In this document: piece by piece, positions 34,937 to 42,085 of the stretch
Position numbering within the stretch: the stretch's first letter is position 1
How the letters are laid out: every line of letters starts with the position of its first letter
DNA from: Clostridia bacterium
GTDB lineage: Bacteria; Bacillota; Clostridia; Oscillospirales; Acutalibacteraceae
Length of the DNA: 64,000 bases
Reading direction: 5' to 3'
Assembly: GCA_017473435.1 (NCBI GenBank)
Contig: JAFULG010000002.1
Span: 106,664 to 170,663, forward strand
Made by a program: the position numbers and the translations under genes
Notes under the pieces: generated by a model
The model's database searches: none
What the model was told of the DNA's origin: nothing
Seen by the model: the letters and a program-made list of their open reading frames with translations, nothing else

Positions 34937-36053
34937 GCGTGGAAACACTTTTCAGATTGTCGTTTCTCTCGGTCTTGATGTGAACGGTAAAAAGATACGA
35001 AAAACAACAACATATAAACCGCCTGAAAATACCACACCGAAAAAGGCTGAAAAACTTGCTCACGAATTCGCTATTGAGTTTGAAAGAAAATGCAAGGGTA
35101 TGACTTCATTAAATGAAAATATGCGTTTCTGTGATATGGCTGAATGGTTTATTGATAACTATGCAAAGAATGAACTAAAAGAGATTACAGCATATAACTA
35201 TGAAAGTCAGATAAAAAATCATTTATTGCCTGAACTCGGAAACATCAAACTTAAAGACTTTACCCCTGCAAAGATAACCGCCTTTTTTAAGACTCGCACA
35301 TACGCCCCTGCGACTTGCAGAAAAGTTTATGTTATACTTCAAAGCATTTTCGCTCGTGCCGTTGAACAGGGTTTTATAAAAGAAACACCCTGCACAAAAG
35401 CGGTTATATTACCAAAGGCAAAGCAACCAAAAGAAAAAAAGCCTTTCCTTAATGAACATCAAGCGAAAGACTTATTGAAAATGGTTGAAGATAGTACACA
35501 GTTCAACCGTATTATTAAAGTTTTGTTATATACAGGTATGCGTTCGGGTGAATGTTTGGCTCTGCGTTGGCAAGATATAGACTTTGAAAATAAAACTATT
35601 CACATTGAAAACACACTAACAGATGTAGGCGGTAAGCATTGGTTGCAACCGCCGAAAACTAAAACAAGTAATAGATATATTGCATTATCGGATATATTGG
35701 CAAAAATCTTTTTAGAGCAGAAACAATACAATGATGAAAAGATAGCAAAACTCGGAAAAGATTATAAATATCCTGAAATGGTATTTACAACCGATAGCGG
35801 CAATTATGTTGATAGGTCAGGACTCAACACACAATTCAGGCGTTTTGTCAAAGGTACAGACTTTGACTTCATTACATTGCATAGTTTAAGGCACTGCAAC
35901 GCCACACTTTTAATAAATAGCGGTATTGATTTGAAAATAGTTTCTGAATTGCTCGGTCATTCTGATGTATCAACAACTGCGAATGTGTATGCTGATGTTC
36001 TTGACAGTGCAAAGGCAAAAGTTGCAGACTTGATTTCCTTAAAATTGCAATAG
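34920..36053 (+). CDS. int: Tyrosine recombinase / integrase
   Basis: 377 residues. Arm-binding N-terminal domain (about 1-60), SAM-like core-binding domain (about 65-160, FCDMAEWFIDNYAKNEL) and catalytic domain (about 175-370). The catalytic residues are present: Arg in TGMRSGECLAL (about 205), HSLRH (about 320), His of LLGHSDVSTT (about 345) and the nucleophile Tyr in TANVYADVLD (about 354). It integrates and, with an excisionase, excises the element at the rpsI 3' end. It lies at the right end, about 150 bases from attR, as is usual. Same strand as rpsI. Confidence 0.95.
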   Translation: MATVNKRGNTFQIVVSLGLDVNGKKIRKTTTYKPPENTTPKKAEKLAHEFAIEFERKCKGMTSLNENMRFCDMAEWFIDNYAKNELKEITAYNYESQIKNHLLPELGNIKLKDFTPAKITAFFKTRTYAPATCRKVYVILQSIFARAVEQGFIKETPCTKAVILPKAKQPKEKKPFLNEHQAKDLLKMVEDSTQFNRIIKVLLYTGMRSGECLALRWQDIDFENKTIHIENTLTDVGGKHWLQPPKTKTSNRYIALSDILAKIFLEQKQYNDEKIAKLGKDYKYPEMVFTTDSGNYVDRSGLNTQFRRFVKGTDFDFITLHSLRHCNATLLINSGIDLKIVSELLGHSDVSTTANVYADVLDSAKAKVADLISLKLQ

Positions 36054-36058
36054 TGTTT

Positions 36059-36088
36059 TGATGTCCGCTGATGTCTGTTTGATGTCCC
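36059..36088. repeat. Right arm-type repeats of the element
   Basis: TGATGTCCG (36059), TGATGTCTG (36069) and TGATGTCCC (36080), spaced 10 and 11 bases, one helical turn each. Same words as at 30167 and 30178. Confidence 0.75.
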
Positions 36089-36165
36089 AAAATATAAAAC
36101 GGTCTTGAAATTTACAAAACGATATGATACAATAAAGCAAGTAAACCGCTATAATAAAGGACTTT

Positions 36166-36192
36166 TCAAAACAGTTCAAAACGGTACAAAAC
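36166..36192 (+). repeat. Three CAAAAC repeats phased at 10 bp before attR
   Basis: TCAAAAC at 36166, TCAAAAC at 36176, ACAAAAC at 36186, each exactly 10 bases apart and ending 14 bases before the attR core. Possibly accessory binding sites for integrase or excisionase. Confidence 0.6.
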
Positions 36193-36205
36193 ACCGTTCT
36201 TATAA

Positions 36206-36219
36206 CTCAAAGAGATAAT
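36206..36219 (+). other. attR core
   Basis: CTCAAAGAGATAAT, identical to attL (30096-30109). Confidence 0.88.
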
Positions 36220-36238
36220 CAGATTTTGCTTATCTTAC

Positions 36239-36270
36239 ACTCCTCTGCAGACAACTGCGGAGGAGTTTTT
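36239..36270 (+). terminator. Displaced rpsI-type terminator, copy 1
   Basis: ACTCCTC...GAGGAGT stem followed by TTTTTT, directly after attR. Confidence 0.75.
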
Positions 36271-36364
36271 TCTTGGGCGAGAACTTCGGGTCCTCGTCGC
36301 GTGGCTCCTGCGGTCACAGCTGAAAATGCTCCACCGGAGCATTTTCTTAACGCTGCGACAGATT

Positions 36365-36378
36365 CTCAAAGAGATAAT
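36365..36378 (+). other. Third att-like copy outside the element
   Basis: CTCAAAGAGATAAT with the flanks TT before and T after matching attL over 17 bases (TTCTCAAAGAGATAATT). Confidence 0.8.
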
Positions 36379-36402
36379 TTATCCCGAATGGGATTTTATC
36401 AG

Positions 36403-36430
36403 ACTCCTCTGCTTATGCAGAGGAGTTTTT
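36403..36430 (+). terminator. Displaced rpsI-type terminator, copy 2
   Basis: ACTCCTCTGC / GCAGAGGAGT, perfect 10-bp stem with TTAT loop, then TTTTT. Confidence 0.8.
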
Positions 36431-36489
36431 CTTGTCTGTTTGCAAAAATTATGCTATAATCCCCACATAAATTTTCCCGAGGTGATTTT

Positions 36490-36987
36490 ATGCTCACAAT
36501 CCGCTTTGCAGATAAAAACGATGTTCCGCACATTGCAGAAACCTATGTTTACAATCACAGAACAACCTACAAAAACCTTCTTCCGCCCGAATATTTTGAA
36601 GGACTGACAAAAGAGTACGCCGAAAAGAAGTGGGCTGATTATATTGCCGGCAAAAACAACCGCATGTGGGTCGCTGAGGATGAAAGGGGATTTCTAGGCT
36701 TTGCTGCTTCAATGTCCGATGAAGAGCTTTACAATGTGTGGTATCTTGATTCGCTTCATGTATGCGAAAAAGCAAGGGGTAAGGGCGTTGGAACAGCGCT
36801 TATAAAAACTGTCGGAAAGTACGCTCTTGATAACGGTTATGAAAAAATGAGCATCTGTATTGTCAAAGGCAATGATAACGCAGGAGACCTTTACCGAAAG
36901 CTCGGTGCAAGGCATTACAAGGATTTTACGGGTAAAATGTCACACTCCGAAAAGCTTTTGTGGGATGATCTGAGCATTTACGAATAA
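36490..36987 (+). CDS. GNAT-family N-acetyltransferase
   Basis: 165 residues. Motif A for acetyl-CoA binding is clear: EKARGKGVGTALI (about 97-109); the beta4 strand LYNVWYLDSLHV and the motif-B region GNDNAGDLYRKLGARHY are also seen. It acetylates an unknown amine, from a small molecule or a protein. RBS GAGGTG lies before the ATG. It is monocistronic and ends in a strong terminator. Confidence 0.9.
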   Translation: MLTIRFADKNDVPHIAETYVYNHRTTYKNLLPPEYFEGLTKEYAEKKWADYIAGKNNRMWVAEDERGFLGFAASMSDEELYNVWYLDSLHVCEKARGKGVGTALIKTVGKYALDNGYEKMSICIVKGNDNAGDLYRKLGARHYKDFTGKMSHSEKLLWDDLSIYE

Positions 36988-36991
36988 AAAA

Positions 36992-37024
36992 AGGAGCTGT
37001 AAACCTTTTTCGTTTACAGCTCCT
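36992..37024. terminator. Bidirectional terminator between GNAT and ackA
   Basis: AGGAGCTGTAAAC and GTTTACAGCTCCT, perfect 13-bp stem, serving the two converging genes. Confidence 0.85.
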
Positions 37025-37032
37025 GATTTTAT

Positions 37033-37086
37033 TATGACCTCGCCGGTCGGGCGTTCTTTCTTGTAAGAAAGAACCAAAGAACTTTA
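37033..37086 (-). repeat. Dispersed two-hairpin repeat, copy E
   Basis: Minus orientation, directly after ackA. GTTCTTTCTT / AAGAAAGAAC hairpin then GACC-GGCGA-GGTC type sequence. Confidence 0.85.
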
Positions 37087-37093
37087 TATTTTT

Positions 37094-38359
37094 TTATCTT
37101 GTAAGCTCGTAAGTGTCCTGTGCAATGAGAAGCTCTTCATCTGTGGGGATAACAAGAAGCTTAAGTGCACTGTCCTCGGTGGAAATTTCAATTTCCTGAC
37201 CTCTTACGCTGTTGGGAGTTTCGTCAATTGCTGTGCCGAGGAAGCCGAGCTTTTCAGCAACCCATGTTCTGTAATGGGGGTTGTTTTCGCCGATACCGCC
37301 GGTGAATACAACAGCATCAACACCGCCCATTGCAGCAGCAAAACCGCCGATGTACTTTACAAGCTGGTGGCAGAGCATCTTTTCAACAAGCTGAGCTCTT
37401 TCGTCACCGTTCTTTGAACGACCTTCGATTGTTCTGTTGTCGCTTGTTGCTGTGCCGGGGATTTCGTTGAAGTCCTCGTCATACTGTGCGGTAAGACCGA
37501 GCATACCTGACTTTTTGTTAAGGATTGTATCAACCTCTTTTGCTGTGAGACCTTCCTTTTCGCAAAGCACGGGAATGATTGCAGGGTCGATAGAGCCTGA
37601 ACGTGTACCCATCATAATACCTTCAAGGGGAGTGAGACCCATTGTTGTGTCAAAGCACTTGCCGCCCTTAACTGCAGAGATTGATGAGCCGTTGCCGAGG
37701 TGACAGGTAACAATCTTAAGCTCGTCGGGGTTGTACTTTCCGGGATACTTCTTCATAAGGAAGTCTGCTGTTCTGCCGCTTACATAGCGGTGGCTTGTGC
37801 CGTGGAAGCCGTAACGGCGGATGCCGTGCTTAACGTAATATTTATAGGGAAGTGCATACATATATGCAAAGTCGGGGATGGTTGCGTGGAAGGCGGTATC
37901 AAAAACAGCTACCTGGGGAATACCCTTCATAATTTCCTCGCAAACTTCAATACCCATAAGGTTTGCAGGGTTGTGAAGAGGGCCGAGAGGGATACACTTT
38001 CTGATAGCTGCCTTAACGTCTTCTGTAACAACTACGGAGCCGCTGAACTCCTCACCGCCGTGAAGAACTCTGTGACCTACTGCGGAAATATCAGCCATTG
38101 ATTCGAGGACGCCTGTTTCCTTATCGGTAAGAGTCTCAAGGAGAATGGTGATAGCGTCGTGATGGTCCTTAGCTGCGACTGACTTCTTGTCAAGAAGCTT
38201 AACCTCTTCGCCGTCCTTGTCAACCTTGTGAGTGAAGGTACAGTCTGTACCGATCTGCTCAAAGATACCCTTTGCGAGAACCTTTGCTACAGGCATTTCG
38301 AAAACCTGATACTTAAGTGATGAGCTGCCTGCGTTAATAATCAATTCTTTAAAACTCAT
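37094..38359 (-). CDS. ackA: Acetate kinase
   Basis: 421 residues, slightly longer than the usual 400. ATP + acetate to acetyl phosphate + ADP, normally run toward ATP in fermentation. Family patterns: ELIINAGSSSLKYQ at the start (phosphate-binding 1), GHRVLHGGEEF (about 90), FDTAFHATIPDFAY, CHLGNGSSISAVKGG (phosphate-binding 2, about 225) and VFTGGIGENNPHYR (about 355). It is not next to pta, which must be elsewhere. Confidence 0.97.
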   Translation of the reverse strand: MSFKELIINAGSSSLKYQVFEMPVAKVLAKGIFEQIGTDCTFTHKVDKDGEEVKLLDKKSVAAKDHHDAITILLETLTDKETGVLESMADISAVGHRVLHGGEEFSGSVVVTEDVKAAIRKCIPLGPLHNPANLMGIEVCEEIMKGIPQVAVFDTAFHATIPDFAYMYALPYKYYVKHGIRRYGFHGTSHRYVSGRTADFLMKKYPGKYNPDELKIVTCHLGNGSSISAVKGGKCFDTTMGLTPLEGIMMGTRSGSIDPAIIPVLCEKEGLTAKEVDTILNKKSGMLGLTAQYDEDFNEIPGTATSDNRTIEGRSKNGDERAQLVEKMLCHQLVKYIGGFAAAMGGVDAVVFTGGIGENNPHYRTWVAEKLGFLGTAIDETPNSVRGQEIEISTEDSALKLLVIPTDEELLIAQDTYELTR

Positions 38360-38487
38360 TTTAATGCACCTCTGAATTAAAATTTATCCGTAATCCTATA
38401 CGGGAAATATCATAACTTTAATATTATAGCACAATGTTTCACGTTTTTCTACCCGTTACAGAAAAATTATTTGCTGTTTTCGAGGCC

Positions 38488-38516
38488 TTGACAACAAGGA
38501 TGCATTGTTTTAAAAT
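38488..38516 (+). promoter_or_regulatory. Promoter of the 38541 gene pair
   Basis: -35 TTGACA (38488-38493), 17-base spacer, -10 TAAAAT (38511-38516). Confidence 0.78.
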
Positions 38517-38540
38517 GAAATAAAAAGGAGAGTGAGAAAA

Positions 38541-38915
38541 GTGGAAGTTTACGAAATTCTTTTATATGCAATGCCGGCGGTGATTGTTATCGGATTGGTA
38601 ATCCGTTACGGACGAAAAATTCTTCGCTGGACGGATAACAACCACAGCGAGGTTATAAAATATGAGCTTAAAATCACCGAAAAAAAGGAAGAATACAAGG
38701 TTATGGGTGCATCCTCGGCAAAGGGGACGAGTATAGAAAATTCACCGAGAAGGTATTATTTTACAGGTGAAACAAAGGACGGTCAGGTTATCAAAGGTCA
38801 GGTGCCCTTTGATGTGTATGACAGACTCCGCGAGGGCCGCAGGGCCTTTATAACAATGCAGGGAACCAGATTTATAGCATTTGAAAGAATTGATGAGGAT
38901 GAAGCAAATGGATGA
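38541..38915 (+). CDS. Small membrane protein, paralogue 1
   Basis: About 124 residues. One N-terminal TM helix (about 6-24), then a strand-rich domain ending GTRFIAFERIDE. The second GTG (38541) is better spaced from AAAGGAGAG than the GTG at 38532. It resembles the next gene in size, topology and closing motif, so the two are tandem paralogues. I recognise no family. Confidence 0.68.
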   Translation: MEVYEILLYAMPAVIVIGLVIRYGRKILRWTDNNHSEVIKYELKITEKKEEYKVMGASSAKGTSIENSPRRYYFTGETKDGQVIKGQVPFDVYDRLREGRRAFITMQGTRFIAFERIDEDEANG

Positions 38916-39294
38916 TAATTTCGGGTTTGAAATTTTTGTGCTTATTATAACGGCAATACCTGCTACGATTTTTTTGATTGCAGTTTTTGTTAAGCTTTTC
39001 AGGCTTTTCAGGAATATTTTTTCCGACAAGGCGGAGTATGAGGCAACCGTTCTTAAAAAGGAGCATAAAACAGAATACAGAAATAATCGCACCGCAAGCG
39101 GATATAACTTCCCTTACAAATTAGATATTTATTTTATAACCTTCAGAACACCGAAGCATAAAAAGCTTAAGGTTAAGGTGGATAACAAGGATTTTTATGC
39201 TGCCGAGGAGAGGGACACAGGAATACTTACTCTCCGTGGCAGAAGATTCATATCTTTTGAGAGAAAGTGCACAATATCGTCAGATTGTGATTGA
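38908..39294 (+). CDS. Small membrane protein, paralogue 2
   Basis: 128 residues. TM helix (about 5-27), basic stretch, then strands KLDIYFITFRTPKHKKLKVKV with the ending GRRFISFERKC, matching the previous protein. The ATG at 38908 has GAGG 9 bases upstream; it overlaps the previous gene by 8 bases, which suggests translational coupling. Confidence 0.65.
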   Translation: MDDNFGFEIFVLIITAIPATIFLIAVFVKLFRLFRNIFSDKAEYEATVLKKEHKTEYRNNRTASGYNFPYKLDIYFITFRTPKHKKLKVKVDNKDFYAAEERDTGILTLRGRRFISFERKCTISSDCD

Positions 39295-39546
39295 GGGGTA
39301 TTCAACTGATTTTGTATAACCTTCACAATAAAAAACAGCTTTATTGTACAAAGTCACCCTTTACTTGAAAATACTACCAATTTTTCTTAATTTACTTTGG
39401 TGAAATTACATATTGAACTTAACGCATTAAAGTGGTAGAATAACACTCGTTGATTAAGAGAACTTACGGCAAATTCGATTTGCTTTTAAAACGAGAAAAT
39501 ATATGAGTAAAAAAGGACGCCACGGGCGTCCTTTTTTATTTCTTTT

Positions 39547-39630
39547 CGTAGGGAGCGACGCCCTCGTCGCTTCGCTGTTTTATCGTGCCATCCTGAGCCG
39601 ACAGGGCGACCACATGGGGGCACCCCTACG
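39547..39630. repeat. Possible 84-bp MITE-like unit
   Basis: Starts CGTAGGGAGCGACGCCC and ends GGGGGCACCCCTACG; the ends are inverted (CGTAGGG / CCCTACG) and internal words GACGCCC / GGGCGAC are also inverted. No matching copy occurs in this window. Confidence 0.45.
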
Positions 39631-39651
39631 CAGTTTGGCGTGCCGCAAAAA

Positions 39652-39675
39652 AACGCACCGATTTTTCGGTGCGTT
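39652..39675 (-). terminator. Terminator of the aldo/keto reductase-GNAT operon
   Basis: ACGCACCGA / TCGGTGCGT stem; on the minus strand it is followed by seven T residues. Confidence 0.8.
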
Positions 39676-39720
39676 CCTGACTACTGGCTACTGACTACTC
39701 GGCCACTCGGCCCTTGGCCC

Positions 39721-40167
39721 TTATTCCTTATCCTTCACCATCTGCAGATAAGGCAAAAAACTGTAGCCGTTTTTCTTATAAAGGGAAATAGCTTTTTCAT
39801 TGTCCTCCTCAACCTCAAGTCGGATTCGGTCGGGGCCGAACTCCTTTTCAATAAAGCTGAGGAATTCACCTGCAACACCTTTGCCGCGGTGAGCTTCGTT
39901 TATATAAAGCTGTTCAATCCAGATTATACTTCCGCCTACCTCGGGACAAAAGCATTTGCTCAAAAGTGCATAACCCACAGCTTCACCCTCAAGCTCAAAA
40001 ATGTAGCATAAAAGGTAAATGTCGCTGCGTATTATTTCATTGAAGATGTTAAGGTGAAGTTCGCTGTCTGTCGGATGCAGAACCGCCTCGGAGTGATAAA
40101 AGCTGTTAAGAAAGGAGAGGAAAAGCTCCTTGTCGTTTTCTTGTAGTTTTCTTATATTAAGCGGCAT
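39721..40167 (-). CDS. GNAT-family N-acetyltransferase
   Basis: 148 residues, single GNAT domain. Acetyl-CoA-binding motif EAHRGKGVAGEFLSFIEKEF (about 93-112) and the ALLSKCFCPEVGG loop are seen. Substrate unknown. Its ATG overlaps the stop of the reductase gene by one base (TGATG), so the two are co-translated. Confidence 0.88.
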   Translation of the reverse strand: MPLNIRKLQENDKELFLSFLNSFYHSEAVLHPTDSELHLNIFNEIIRSDIYLLCYIFELEGEAVGYALLSKCFCPEVGGSIIWIEQLYINEAHRGKGVAGEFLSFIEKEFGPDRIRLEVEEDNEKAISLYKKNGYSFLPYLQMVKDKE

Positions 40168-41270
40168 CAGTCAAATCTGTCCTTTACTGTTTTAAGCTTT
40201 TTGATAATTTCAATTTTTTGGGGACATGCCTTTTCACACTTTCCGCAGGCGAGACATTCAGAAAGCCTTGAGCTTTCTTCAAGTGCGAGGTATTCCTTTT
40301 TTGTTTTTCTGTCGCCCTTGATGTTTCTGTTATAAATGGCAAAGGCCTCGGCAATGGGTAGCTTCTTCGGGCATGCCTCGGTGCAGTAGTTGCAGGCGGT
40401 GCAGGGGATGAGCCTTGCATCGTTCATGCTTTCGGCAATGGAGAAGAGCACTTCCTTTTCCTTTTCGCTTATCGGAACAAAATTGTCGCCCATAAAACTC
40501 ATATTGTCTTCAAGCTGAGCCATATCGCTCATACCGCTTAATACAAGGAAAACGCCCTCGAGCGATGCTGCAAACCTGATTGCGAATGAAGCAGGTGTTG
40601 CCTTCGGGTCAAGCTCGCGGAGCTTTGCTTCGGCTTCCTCGGGGAGCTTTGCAAGCTGACCGCCCTTTACGGGCTCCATTACAATTATATTCTTGCCGTG
40701 CTTTCTTGCAACCTCGTAGCAGAGCTTTGACTGTACCTTTGCATCAAGCCAGTCAAGGTAGTTTATCTGAAGCTGAACAAACTCCATTTCGGGGTGGGCG
40801 GTGAGGATTTCATCAAGAGCCTCTGCCGTGTCGTGGAAGGAGAAGCCGAGCACCTTGATTTTGCCCTCTGCCTTTTTCTTCTGCAAATAGTCAAAAACGC
40901 CGAGCTTTTCAGCCTTCTTGTAGTTTTTGCCCGTAAGGCAATGTAGAAGATAATAGTCAAAATACTCCGTCTGACAGCGCTTAAGCTGATAGCGGAAGAT
41001 TCTGCCGATATCAGCCTTTGTAACAAGCATACCAACGGGCATTTTGCTTGCGAGGTAAAAGCTTCTTCTGTCGTATTTTGAGCAGATAAGCTCGCCTGCG
41101 GCGGCCTCGCTTTTTCCGCCGTGGTACATATATGCGGTGTCGAAATAGTTATAGCCTGCTTTGAGGTAGGCTTGAATCATTTCGGCTGATTTTTCCTTGT
41201 CGATTTTTTCGTTTCTGACCGTCTTTTTCGTTATGGGCAGACGCATAAGGCCGAAGCCGAGATTTTTCAT
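40167..41270 (-). CDS. Aldo/keto reductase with two C-terminal 4Fe-4S motifs
   Basis: 367 residues from the ATG at 41270 (AAGGAG 9 bases upstream). Residues about 1-285 are the AKR barrel: NYFDTAYMY (catalytic Asp/Tyr), YLASKMP (Lys) and YLLHCL (His). A ferredoxin-like tail with CTACNYCTEACP and CLACGKCEKACP follows, giving eight Cys for two [4Fe-4S] clusters, common in anaerobes. It probably takes electrons from ferredoxin or reduces a carbonyl; the substrate is unknown. Confidence 0.93.
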   Translation of the reverse strand: MKNLGFGLMRLPITKKTVRNEKIDKEKSAEMIQAYLKAGYNYFDTAYMYHGGKSEAAAGELICSKYDRRSFYLASKMPVGMLVTKADIGRIFRYQLKRCQTEYFDYYLLHCLTGKNYKKAEKLGVFDYLQKKKAEGKIKVLGFSFHDTAEALDEILTAHPEMEFVQLQINYLDWLDAKVQSKLCYEVARKHGKNIIVMEPVKGGQLAKLPEEAEAKLRELDPKATPASFAIRFAASLEGVFLVLSGMSDMAQLEDNMSFMGDNFVPISEKEKEVLFSIAESMNDARLIPCTACNYCTEACPKKLPIAEAFAIYNRNIKGDRKTKKEYLALEESSRLSECLACGKCEKACPQKIEIIKKLKTVKDRFD

Positions 41271-41301
41271 GGCAATAACTCCTTGATTCTCATTTGTGAT
41301 T

Positions 41302-41330
41302 ATTATATTGATTAGCAGGGGAGAAGTCAA
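41302..41330 (-). promoter_or_regulatory. Promoter of the aldo/keto reductase operon
   Basis: Minus strand -35 TTGACT (41325-41330), 17-base spacer, -10 TATAAT (41302-41307). Confidence 0.8.
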
Positions 41331-41420
41331 GGGGGAGGGCCGAGCGGAAGGAAAGCGTACAAAAAAATGAACGGACGGAAATTTGCCGTCCGTATCACAG
41401 ATATAAGCTTTGTTGTCGGA

Positions 41421-41750
41421 TTATTTTTTATAAAAATAGAACGGGTAGGTGAAGTCGCTCGCACTTCCTGATTTTGATGATATGCAGTTCCAGGAATCTA
41501 ATACCCAAGTATCGTTTTCCTTTATGAAACAGCATTTTGATATGTCATTATTAGTTATGTAAAGAACTTCTGCCGTGTCATCAGTGTACTTAAGCACCTT
41601 TTGATAGTTGTCTGACGATATTATGCCTGTTTGTTCGTAGAGAGTCTTTGTTTTGTCGCCGTGCAAAATTGTCAGAGCTTCTGCATTTACATATGGGATA
41701 GCTAACAGAATAAATAAAATGAGTGAAATTATAATAATTTTCTTTTTCAT
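41421..41750 (-). CDS. Small secreted protein of unknown function (109 aa)
   Basis: Start at the ATG 41750, which gives a clean signal peptide (MKKKIIIISLILFILLAIP, cleavage near NAEA). The mature part of about 85 residues has TAEVLYITNNDISKCCFIKE and ends FTYPFYFYKK. It has three Cys. No family recognised. It is monocistronic with a consensus promoter (41795-41823). Confidence 0.7.
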   Translation of the reverse strand: MKKKIIIISLILFILLAIPYVNAEALTILHGDKTKTLYEQTGIISSDNYQKVLKYTDDTAEVLYITNNDISKCCFIKENDTWVLDSWNCISSKSGSASDFTYPFYFYKK

Positions 41751-41794
41751 TAAGCGGCACATCCTTCCGTTAAAGAAGATCATATTTCGATTTT

Positions 41795-41823
41795 ATTATA
41801 ACATTTGTGTGGTGTGTTGTCAA
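41795..41823 (-). promoter_or_regulatory. Promoter of the small secreted protein gene
   Basis: Minus strand -35 TTGACA (41818-41823), 17-base spacer, -10 TATAAT (41795-41800): a consensus match. Confidence 0.82.
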
Positions 41824-42085
41824 GATCAAAGCGGGGGGAGGAATAGCAAACCGTTGTAACGTTTATCATGTATTTTCCCGAAACTCGGCCCTCGGACCTT
41901 TGGCCCTTAGCCCTCACTTTTATACACATTGAATAAAAATAGTTGCACAAAATTAGTTAATAATCTGTTGTTTTTTTGGTGAAATTATGATAATATATAA
42001 ACTGTTAACTTCAAATGAGAATAATTTATTTGAATTGGCAAATTTCCGGTCTTGTAATAATGAGGCCAAATTGGAGGTAATTTAA
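41824..42085. other. Non-coding upstream region of the EF-G-like gene
   Basis: A repetitive stretch CTCGGCCCTCGGACC then TTTGGCCCTTAGCCC (41883-41916) matches words near 39697-39720. The rest is A/T-rich up to the RBS GGAGGT (42072-42077); I see no riboswitch. Confidence 0.5.

Larger units (their letters stand above)
30096..36219. mobile_element. 6.1-kb integrative element in the 3' end of rpsI
   Basis: Bounded by the direct repeat CTCAAAGAGATAAT (30096-30109 and 36206-36219). It carries a tyrosine integrase at the right end, an excisionase-like protein, a Cro-like regulator, a RepA-like ATPase and about seven unknown genes, mostly on a minus-strand operon. Arm-type repeats TGATGTCC occur inside both ends. 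There is no relaxase, conjugation machinery, capsid or transposase gene, so it needs a helper to move: it may be a phage satellite or a mobilisable mini-element. Base use is more A/T-rich than in the flanking chromosome. Confidence 0.9.
36220..36489. other. Gene-less stretch with displaced rpsI terminators and older att copy
   Basis: No gene. It holds hairpin ACTCCTC / GAGGAGT (36239-36266) with a T-run, a perfect 11-bp hairpin GAAAATGCTCC / GGAGCATTTTC (36322-36346), a third att copy CTCAAAGAGATAAT (36365-36378), and a second, near-identical terminator hairpin ACTCCTCTGC / GCAGAGGAGT (36403-36426) with TTTTT. The order att, terminator, att, terminator suggests a duplicated rpsI 3' end. Confidence 0.75.
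39295..39720. other. Gene-less stretch with terminators and a possible MITE-like unit
   Basis: Hairpin AGGACGCC / GGCGTCCT (39509-39529) with T-run. A GC-rich unit at 39547-39630 has matching ends (CGTAGGG ... CCCTACG). At 39652-39675 ACGCACCGA / TCGGTGCGT terminates the minus-strand GNAT operon. Just before the GNAT stop is a repetitive stretch (near 39680-39720: ACTACTGGC, TACTGAC, TCGGCCC-type words). The 39300-39500 part is A/T-rich with nothing clear. Confidence 0.6.

Noticed and set aside
36226-36459. Open frame after the element
   Set aside because: It runs over terminators and an att copy and has no RBS or likely protein content.
39503-39694. Open frame in the gene-less stretch
   Set aside because: It covers a terminator hairpin and the MITE-like unit and lacks an RBS.
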